Made by a program: the position numbers and the translations under genes. Shown one piece after another: positions 1-4,259 of a DNA stretch of 5,382 nt. Source of the stretch: Pseudomonadota bacterium (GTDB lineage: Bacteria; Pseudomonadota; Alphaproteobacteria; UBA8366; GCA-2717185). Where the stretch lies: assembly GCA_027619655.1 (NCBI GenBank), contig JAQCHR010000298.1:1-5382 (forward strand). The letters run 5' to 3'. The notes beneath the pieces were generated by a model. It ran no database searches, had not been told where the DNA came from, and worked only from the letters and a program-made list of their open reading frames with translations. The stretch's first letter is position 1. The number at the start of each line of letters is the position of its first letter.

Positions 1-69
1 GGCTGCGCGCTGCGCTACGCCAAAAGGCTACGCGCGCGGCCTCTTACACCACGGGTTGGGACACTACCC
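1..69. mobile_element. Probable terminus of an insertion sequence (IS256/Mutator-like), cut by the window edge
   Basis: Read on the minus strand, the solute-binding-protein gene matches its family up to a Phe-Lys-Leu-Arg stretch. It then runs abruptly into GGGTAGTGTCCCAACCCGTG followed by GTGTAAGAGG, and similarity stops. The layout GG-TAGTGTCC, about 10 bases, then TGTAA resembles the terminal inverted repeats I recall for IS256-family (Mutator-type transposase) elements. Inside this end lies a very GC-rich, imperfectly self-complementary stretch around an AAAA centre (positions 1-41). The junction is placed at about 69 because the expected host codons end at 70-72. The transposase and the other end lie to the left of the window, so neither family nor target duplication can be confirmed. 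Simple recombination or an assembly junction are alternatives. Confidence 0.45.
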
Positions 70-375
70 GCGCAGCTTGAAGGTCAACGCAGATTTGTCA
101 TCGTTCCACGACCATTCTGTCGCCAGGTCAGGAACGATGGTTTCCATGCTTTCCTTGGCGATCGCCTGATCATACATCACCAGATTGTTGTAAACGCCCA
201 TGTAGGGCGACGTCGTCGATGTCGTAGCCTCTTCATGGATGGAGCCGCTCGGCGGCGTATCGCGATGATATACCTTGAGGATGCCCCCACTCTTCTGCGC
301 CATCGCCGCTTGCGCGCCAAAACACATTGCAATCACTGACACAATGCCAGTGATCGTCCGCATACTGTTATTCAT
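64..375 (-). pseudogene. ABC transporter solute-binding protein, family 5 (peptide/dipeptide type), N-terminal fragment
   Basis: This is the first 103 residues of a periplasmic solute-binding protein of the SBP_bac_5 (DppA/OppA-like) family, which captures ligand for an ABC importer. Residues 1-26 form a Sec signal peptide: Met-Arg, a hydrophobic core at 8-21, then an Ala-Met-Ala cleavage site before Gln27. The mature start Gly-Gly-Ile-Leu-Lys-Val is followed by the family's early signatures: a His-Glu-Glu segment, 'YNNLVMYD' and 'PDLATEWSW', ending in 'LTFKLR'. Family members are usually about 500-540 residues and continue with a Lys-Trp-His-Asp-Gly segment. Here a TAG follows one residue later, supplied by foreign sequence that looks like an IS end. 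The start at 375 has GGGAGG (381-386) 5 nt upstream; an overlapping ATG at 379 opens a frame that stops at once. The fragment could be secreted but lacks both ligand-binding lobes, so it is almost certainly non-functional. Ligand unknown. Confidence 0.8.
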
Positions 376-778
376 TCATACCTCCCGTAAAATGGCCGAA
401 AGATACCCTATGCGACTGGAAGCAAAGAACACGCGGCCATCTGGCGGCAACCTGCCATCAATATTCCAAAGTTATGCTTTCGCGGACCGCACACGAAGCT
501 ACATCCAAAAGGAAACGCCAAACGGCGTTACAACAGGGATTATCGCGTCACCGCAATACAACTTCCGGCAAGATATTCCCATATTCCGCTGTGAGCGCCC
601 GAGCGTCAACCCAACCCACTTGAAGGGCCAGCACAGGCATGCATTTGCGAAAGTTCAGGGCCAGCGCACAAAATGATACATTTCGCCCGTATTACTTTCC
701 TCGCTTTGGTTCTTGGCCGAACGGGCTGCCGGTCCACAAGTTCAAATTGCGCATACGCATCCGGGAGGCCCGCACCTC
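376..778. other. Non-coding gap between the SDR gene and the solute-binding-protein fragment
   Basis: This 403-base stretch lies downstream of the SDR gene and upstream of the transporter fragment, both on the minus strand. It is clearly poorer in G+C than the genes to its right; for example, 361-420 is about 43 percent G+C by hand count. Open frames crossing it have no recognisable domain, and I could not support a gene. It contains the terminator-like hairpin at 514-529. A minus-strand GATAAT (complement of 539-544) has no convincing -35 partner. An imperfect direct repeat begins AGGGCCAGC at 624 and again at 657. A 5-bp hairpin (764-768 with 775-779) sits immediately after the SDR stop codon, without a U tract. 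A promoter for the transporter gene is expected here but I could not place one. Confidence 0.6.
503..529 (-). terminator. Possible weak rho-independent terminator
   Basis: On the minus strand AACGCC-GTTT-GGCGTT forms a perfect 6-bp stem (524-529 paired with 514-519) with a 4-nt loop. It is followed directly by a T-rich run TTTCCTTTTGG. The orientation suits ending transcription coming from the SDR gene about 250 nt upstream, before the transporter gene. The stem is short and the U tract is interrupted by CC, so termination would be inefficient. Confidence 0.35.
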
Positions 779-1582
779 CTATCGCGCCGTCCAGCCGCCA
801 TCGACCATGATGGAGGCGCCGCGCACCGCGGCGCCGGCCTCGCTGCACAGATATCCCAGCGCGCCCGCCACCTCCTCCACCGTGATGAAGCGTTTCATCG
901 GCTGGTGGTACGGCATCTTCGTTTCGATAAAGGCGTCCACCGCCTCTTCCTTCGATACCCCGCGCTGGGCGGCGAAGGTGTCGATGCGGTGTTCGCTCAG
1001 GTTGCTGCGCACCGAGCCGGGGCAGATCGCATTGCAGGTGACGCCGGTTTCGATGGTTTCGATGGCGACCACCTTGGTCAGGCCCAGAATCGCATGCTTG
1101 CTGGCGGTATAGCAGGACAGTTCCGGCGTGCCGACATGGGCGTTGACCGACGCGATATTGACGATGCGGCCCCAGTTACGCGCCTTCATCTGCGGCAGCA
1201 CCGTGCGGATGGCCAGGAACGCCGCCGTAACGTTCACCGCCAGCATCTGGTGCCAGATGTCGATCGGGAAATCCTCGACCCTTTCGCGATGCTGCATGCC
1301 GGCATTGTTGACCAGGATATCGACCTTGCCGAGCCGCGCATCCGCGTCGCCGATCATGGCGATGACTTCGTCCTGGTTGCGCAGGTCCGCACCGTTATAG
1401 ACGACCTGGACGCCGAATTCGCTTTCCAGCGCGGCACGGGTTTTCTCGATTTCAGCGGCCTCGCCCAGCCCGTTCAGCATGATGGCGCAGCCTTCCTTCG
1501 CCAGCACCTTCGCGTAACCCAGCCCGATGCCGCCGACCGATCCGGTAATGACCGCACATTTTCCCGCAAGACTTCCCGTCAT
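779..1582 (-). CDS. SDR-family NAD(P)-dependent oxidoreductase, 3-hydroxybutyrate-dehydrogenase-like
   Basis: This is a classical short-chain dehydrogenase of 267 residues, a cytosolic Rossmann-fold enzyme that interconverts a hydroxyl and a ketone using NAD(P). It has the cofactor motif TGSVGGIG at 13-20, Asp66 for the adenine ring, NNAG at 92-95, and the catalytic tetrad Asn117, Ser145, Tyr158 and Lys162 (Y-x-x-x-K). ICPG follows at 186-189 and VDGGWTA near the C-terminus. Segments such as NNAGMQH, 'VNVTAAF' and CPGSVRSNL place it close to 3-hydroxybutyrate dehydrogenases (about 255-265 residues). However, of the carboxylate-contacting residues known from that enzyme only Gln97 remains; the others are replaced (Asn147, Leu155, Ser190, Arg199). 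I therefore keep the generic name. The start at 1582 is supported by GGGGAG (1589-1594) 6 nt upstream. A small ORF lies 78 nt upstream on the same strand, probably co-transcribed. The gene diverges from the ArsR-type regulator, which could control both sides. Confidence 0.93.
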   Translation of the reverse strand: MTGSLAGKCAVITGSVGGIGLGYAKVLAKEGCAIMLNGLGEAAEIEKTRAALESEFGVQVVYNGADLRNQDEVIAMIGDADARLGKVDILVNNAGMQHRERVEDFPIDIWHQMLAVNVTAAFLAIRTVLPQMKARNWGRIVNIASVNAHVGTPELSCYTASKHAILGLTKVVAIETIETGVTCNAICPGSVRSNLSEHRIDTFAAQRGVSKEEAVDAFIETKMPYHQPMKRFITVEEVAGALGYLCSEAGAAVRGASIMVDGGWTAR

Positions 1583-1660
1583 CGTAATCTCCCCGTCCTT
1601 CGCGCGTTAAAGCGCCCATCCTTCATTACTTGCCGGCCCGCTGTAAAGCCGGTCGCGCCG

Positions 1661-1783
1661 TCAACGCCCGAAACTTTCCGGTCCGATGACCGAGGGCGGC
1701 GGGCGCTCCCGGCGGCGGGTTGTATCGTCCACACCGAACATGGTGCAGATTGCGGAAAGCAGGCAGCGCAGGATTGTGTACAT
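1661..1783 (-). CDS. Small unrecognised ORF of 40 residues upstream of the SDR gene
   Basis: This 40-codon frame starts with ATG at 1783 and ends with TGA at 1661-1663. I do not recognise the protein. It begins Met-Tyr-Thr-Ile-Leu-Arg-Cys-Leu-Leu-Ser and continues to Phe16-Gly-Val-Asp-Asp: a short hydrophobic or amphipathic segment (3-17) with two cysteines (7 and 13). An Arg/Pro-rich hydrophilic tail follows (Arg-Arg-Arg-Glu-Arg-Pro-Pro-Pro at 22-29, then Gly-Pro-Glu-Ser-Phe-Gly-Arg at the end). The main support is the translation signal: AAAGGA (complement of 1791-1796) exactly 7 nt before the ATG, as good as any site in the window. It lies 78 nt upstream of the SDR start in the same direction. 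It may be a small membrane-associated protein or a leader peptide. It is too short for codon statistics to be decisive. Confidence 0.5.
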   Translation of the reverse strand: MYTILRCLLSAICTMFGVDDTTRRRERPPPSVIGPESFGR

Positions 1784-1841
1784 TCGTAATTCCTTTCAGC
1801 CGATACGCCAGCGACGGCTTGCGATGATCGCCAGCCGGAGC

Positions 1842-1847
1842 AGTATA
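1842..1847 (-). promoter_or_regulatory. Candidate -10 element for the minus-strand small ORF/SDR transcript
   Basis: The minus strand reads TATACT here, a 5/6 match to the sigma-70 -10 consensus and about 60 nt upstream of the small ORF's ATG. No good -35 hexamer is visible at 16-18 bp spacing, so it would depend on an activator or be weak. It lies within 5 bp of the -35 box of the divergent regulator promoter, so the two could compete. Confidence 0.3.
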
Positions 1848-1851
1848 CGGC

Positions 1852-1880
1852 TTGAAATACATTCATGCTTCGCTTAACAT
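1852..1880 (+). promoter_or_regulatory. Sigma-70-type promoter of the ArsR-family regulator gene
   Basis: TTGAAA (1852-1857, 5/6 to consensus) and TAACAT (1875-1880, 4/6) are separated by exactly 17 bp. The expected transcription start, about 7 nt after the -10, falls on the A of the regulator's ATG at 1887. This fits the lack of any Shine-Dalgarno sequence there and implies a leaderless message. A GTAT-N10-ATAC inverted repeat (1843-1846 and 1857-1860) overlaps the -35 box and is a candidate, though short, operator. Confidence 0.5.
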
Positions 1881-1886
1881 CGAACT

Positions 1887-2567
1887 ATGAAAGAAGGACC
1901 GGATATCGCATTGCTGGGGTCGCTGATCGGCGATCCGGCGCGCGCCAACATGCTGACCGCGCTGATGAGCGGCAAGGCGCTGACCGCCAGCGAGCTTGCC
2001 GCCGAAGCCGGCGTCACGGCGCAAACCGCCAGTTCGCATCTGGGCAAGCTGGAAACCGCCGGATTGCTGCGGCAGCGCAAGCAGGGGCGGCACCGCTATT
2101 TCTCGCTGGCCGATGACGAGGTCGGCAGCGTGCTGGAGGCCATGATGGGGCTGGCGGCAAAGCGCGGCCACACGCGCACCCGCACCGGCCCGAAGGATCC
2201 GGCGCTGCAGAAGGCGCGGGTCTGCTACAACCACCTCGCCGGCGAACTCGGCGTCCGGATGTTCGATCACCTGATGGCGAAAAAGCACGTCGTCGCCGCT
2301 GGCGACAGTCTCGACCTTAGCAAGGCCGGCCGCGAGTTCGCCTGCGCGTTCGGGATCGATATCGAGGCCCTGGGAAACAGCCGCCGCCCGCTCTGCAAAT
2401 CCTGCCTCGACTGGAGCGCGCGGCGCACCCATCTGGCGGGCGGGCTGGGCACCGCGTTCCTGAACCGCTTCTACGAACTCGGCTGGGCCAAGCGACAGGC
2501 GGATTCCCGGGTCGTCACCTTCACCGCGAATGGCGAAAAGCGGTTTTCGGACCTGTTTGCCGGTTAG
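1887..2567 (+). CDS. ArsR-family winged-helix transcriptional regulator with a duplicated C-terminal effector region
   Basis: This 226-residue regulator has an ArsR/SmtB-type winged helix-turn-helix at its N-terminus. It runs from Ile-Gly-Asp-Pro-Ala-Arg-Ala at 14-20, through a helix-turn-helix at about 33-56 (TASELA, then TASSHLGKLE), to a wing Gly-Arg-His-Arg-Tyr-Phe at 67-72. The classical ArsR metal box (E-L-C-V-C-D) is absent. ArsR proteins are normally about 100-120 residues, so the C-terminal half is an extra domain. It contains Cys113 with HLAGELG (116-122), then Cys170-x-x-Cys173 and HLAGGLG (182-188), apparently two copies of one unit. This long form is a recognisable ArsR subfamily; its ligand is unknown to me. 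The start at 1887 matches the family's N-terminus and sits at a predicted transcription start with no ribosome binding site. It heads the flavoenzyme cluster and is divergent from the SDR, so it probably represses one or both and itself. Confidence 0.9.
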   Translation: MKEGPDIALLGSLIGDPARANMLTALMSGKALTASELAAEAGVTAQTASSHLGKLETAGLLRQRKQGRHRYFSLADDEVGSVLEAMMGLAAKRGHTRTRTGPKDPALQKARVCYNHLAGELGVRMFDHLMAKKHVVAAGDSLDLSKAGREFACAFGIDIEALGNSRRPLCKSCLDWSARRTHLAGGLGTAFLNRFYELGWAKRQADSRVVTFTANGEKRFSDLFAG

Positions 2568-2573
2568 CAGCTT

Positions 2574-2592
2574 GCGGAAGAATTGCTTCCGC
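2574..2592 (+). other. Perfect 7-bp hairpin in the regulator/membrane-protein intergenic gap
   Basis: GCGGAAG-AATTG-CTTCCGC forms a perfect 7-bp stem with a 5-nt loop, beginning 6 nt after the regulator's stop codon. No U tract follows, so it is not a standard terminator. It could attenuate transcription or protect the 3' end of the regulator mRNA, separating its expression from the downstream genes. A weak promoter-like pair (TTGCTT 2583-2588, TAAACT 2605-2610, 16-bp spacing) overlaps its distal arm but is not convincing. Confidence 0.5.
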
Positions 2593-2648
2593 CGCGCCGT
2601 TCCGTAAACTCGGACTTCAGGCAGCTCAAATTCTGGGAGAAATTCATC

Positions 2649-2873
2649 ATGGAACAATATCCGGCCGTCGGCTTCATGGTCCGGCAAGGAAACCTGCTGG
2701 CTGTAATCGCCGGGCTTGCCCCGGTGGTTCTGATCGCAGCGGGGGTCGCGCTGGGCGGCTGGCACTGGAGCTGGGGTATCGCCGGGATCGTTGCCGGCAT
2801 AGCGGTCGGATTCGGCGTGCGGGTCTTCGCCGAACTGGTCCGGATCATCGTCGACATGCTGCTGCCGCAATAA
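2649..2873 (+). CDS. Small integral membrane protein with two predicted helices, function unknown
   Basis: This 74-residue protein has two hydrophobic segments: about 16-36 (Leu/Ala/Val/Ile/Gly-rich, starting Leu-Leu-Ala-Val-Ile-Ala) and about 42-57 (Gly-Ile-Ala-Gly-Ile-Val-Ala-Gly). They are joined by a short Trp-rich turn (Trp38-His-Trp-Ser-Trp). Arg12 before the first helix and Arg58/Arg65 after the second suggest a helical hairpin in the inner membrane with both ends in the cytoplasm. The frame is open from 2583. I chose the internal ATG at 2649 because GGGAGA (2635-2640) lies 8 nt upstream and the extra upstream residues are polar and unlike the rest. It sits 19 nt before the flavoprotein and is surely co-transcribed with it. 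It may anchor or assist the flavoenzyme or its electron transfer, but that is inference from position only. Confidence 0.75.
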   Translation: MEQYPAVGFMVRQGNLLAVIAGLAPVVLIAAGVALGGWHWSWGIAGIVAGIAVGFGVRVFAELVRIIVDMLLPQ

Positions 2874-2892
2874 CAAGAACAGGAAAACTGAA

Positions 2893-4259
2893 ATGACCGA
2901 CAATGTCATCGTTATCGGCGGTGGGCTGGCGGGGCTGAGCGCGGCCAACCGCGCCCTCGCGCTGGGCCTGCAAGCCACCGTACTGGAACAGGGCAGCGAC
3001 GCCGACTATTTCTGCAATTCGCGCATCGCCGGCGGGATCATCCATGTCGCCTTCCGCGACGTGACCAAGGATGTCGAGGACATCCGCGCCACCGTTTCGG
3101 GCCAGACCGGTGTGAACGACGCGACAGCCCATGCCGGGCTGCTGGCGGAGGAAGGCGCGCGGGCGCTGGCCTGGATCCGCGAGGAAGGCGCCAAGTTCAT
3201 CAAGGGCGGGCAGTTCGAATTCATGCGCTGGATCATGGCCCCGCCGCGCCGCCGCACCGCCGGGCTGGACTGGCAGGGCCGCGGCCCGGACGTGACCCTG
3301 CGGCGGCTGGCCGCCAATCTGGAACAGCGCGGCGGCACATTGCGGCGCGGTGTCCGCGCCACGGAACTGATCGTCGAGGACGGCAAGGTTACCGGTGTCG
3401 TCACGGCGGACGGCGAACGGATTGCGGCGCATGCGGTGGTGATCGCCGATGGCGGCTTCCAGACCAATCCGGACCTCGTGCGCAAATACATTTCCCCGCA
3501 GCCGGAAAAGCTGATCCAGCGCGGCGCGGGGTCCGGCTTTGGCGCGGGCCTGCTGATGGCGGAATCCGCCGGCGCAGCGCTGGTCGGCATGGACCGGTTC
3601 TACGGCCACCTGCTGGGCCAGCAGGCCTTCGAGAACGACCAGCTCTGGCCCTATCCGATCATCGACCCGATCGCGCAGGCGTCGATCCTCGTCGATAAAT
3701 CCGGCAGCCGCTTCACCGATGAAGGGCTGGGCGGCGTCTACATGGCGAACGAGGTGGCGAAGCTGGCCGACCCGCTGGCCGCGACCGCGATCTTCGACGA
3801 GGCGGTCTGGACCGGTATCGCCGCCGACAACCGCTACCCGCCCTGCATGAACCCGGTCTTCGAGCAGGCCGGCGGCACGGTGCTGCAGGCGCCCGATCTC
3901 GCCGGGCTGGCGGCGCAGATCGGCGTACCCGCCGGGTCGCTGGAACGGACAGTGGCCGAATACAACGCGGCCATCGCCGGCGGGTCGGTTGCGTCGCTGT
4001 CGCCCGCGCGCAGTACCCACCGCGCCGAACCGCAACCCATCGCGACCGCGCCCTTCCGGGCGATTCCAGTCTGCGCCGGGATCACCTACACGATGGGCGG
4101 CATCGCCATCGACCGCGATTGCAGGGCGCAGCACCGGGACGGCGGGGCCATCGCCGGGCTATACGCGGCGGGCCGAACGCCGCCTATATCGGCGGCTTGT
4201 CCAAGGCCATCGTTACCGGTATGCGGGCGGCCGAATCCATTGCAGGGAAGAGTACATGA
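2893..4259 (+). CDS. FAD-binding oxidoreductase of the fumarate reductase/KstD-like family, frameshifted near the 3' end
   Basis: This is a flavoprotein dehydrogenase of the FAD_binding_2 superfamily (fumarate reductase, 3-ketosteroid dehydrogenase and tricarballylate dehydrogenase relatives). It probably oxidises a C-C bond or reduces an enone/unsaturated acid; the substrate is unknown. The dinucleotide motif GGGLAG is at 9-14, with Glu32 ending the second strand for the ribose, and N-S-R-I-A-G-G at 42-48. A VVIADGGF segment follows near the second FAD contact, then Arg-Phe-Thr-Asp-Glu-Gly in the substrate region and YTMGGIAID (399-407). The frame then reaches Leu-Tyr-Ala-Ala-Gly (423-427) at 4159-4173. 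There it breaks: the expected ending Asn-Ala-Ala-Tyr-Ile-Gly-Gly-Leu-Ser-Lys continues in another frame from 4176 and stops at TGA 4257-4259. Unshifted translation runs on to 4446 through nonsense. Repaired length is about 455 residues, normal for the family. AGGAAA (2881-2886) lies 6 nt before the ATG. Either a true mutation or a sequencing error. Confidence 0.85.

Noticed and set aside
361..375. Lipoprotein signal on the transporter fragment because of Cys18
   Set aside because: The residues before the Cys (Ile-Ala-Met) do not fit a lipobox, and a standard Ala-Met-Ala signal-peptidase I site follows at 24-26.
445..465. Possible sigma-54 promoter (TGGCAGGTTGC on the minus strand)
   Set aside because: The GG and GC elements are only 6 bases apart; sigma-54 needs about 10.
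275..676. Plus-strand open frame of 133 codons over the transporter fragment and the gap
   Set aside because: It starts antisense inside the recognised solute-binding-protein fragment, has no domain and no ribosome binding site, and continues into low-G+C non-coding sequence.
713..1789. Plus-strand 358-codon open frame antisense to the SDR
   Set aside because: Its composition (His/Arg/Asp-rich, no hydrophobic core pattern) is the usual complement of a GC-rich gene. The opposite strand carries all SDR motifs.
1779..1864. TACATTC repeated at 1779-1785 and 1858-1864 as an operator pair
   Set aside because: Only 7 bases, 79 bp apart, with no symmetry; one copy contains the small ORF's start codon, so chance is the simpler explanation.
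2583..2648. Upstream start for the small membrane protein (22 extra residues)
   Set aside because: That ATT-TG context has no ribosome binding site and overlaps the hairpin loop and stem; the internal ATG at 2649 has GGGAGA at 8 nt.
1863..2978. Minus-strand 371-codon open frame antisense to the regulator and membrane protein
   Set aside because: It runs across three real plus-strand features with clear domains and ribosome binding sites; no recognisable fold in its translation.
2845..4134. Minus-strand 429-codon open frame antisense to the flavoprotein
   Set aside because: Arg/Gly/Ala/Asp-rich shadow of a high-G+C coding strand; the plus strand has the FAD motifs.
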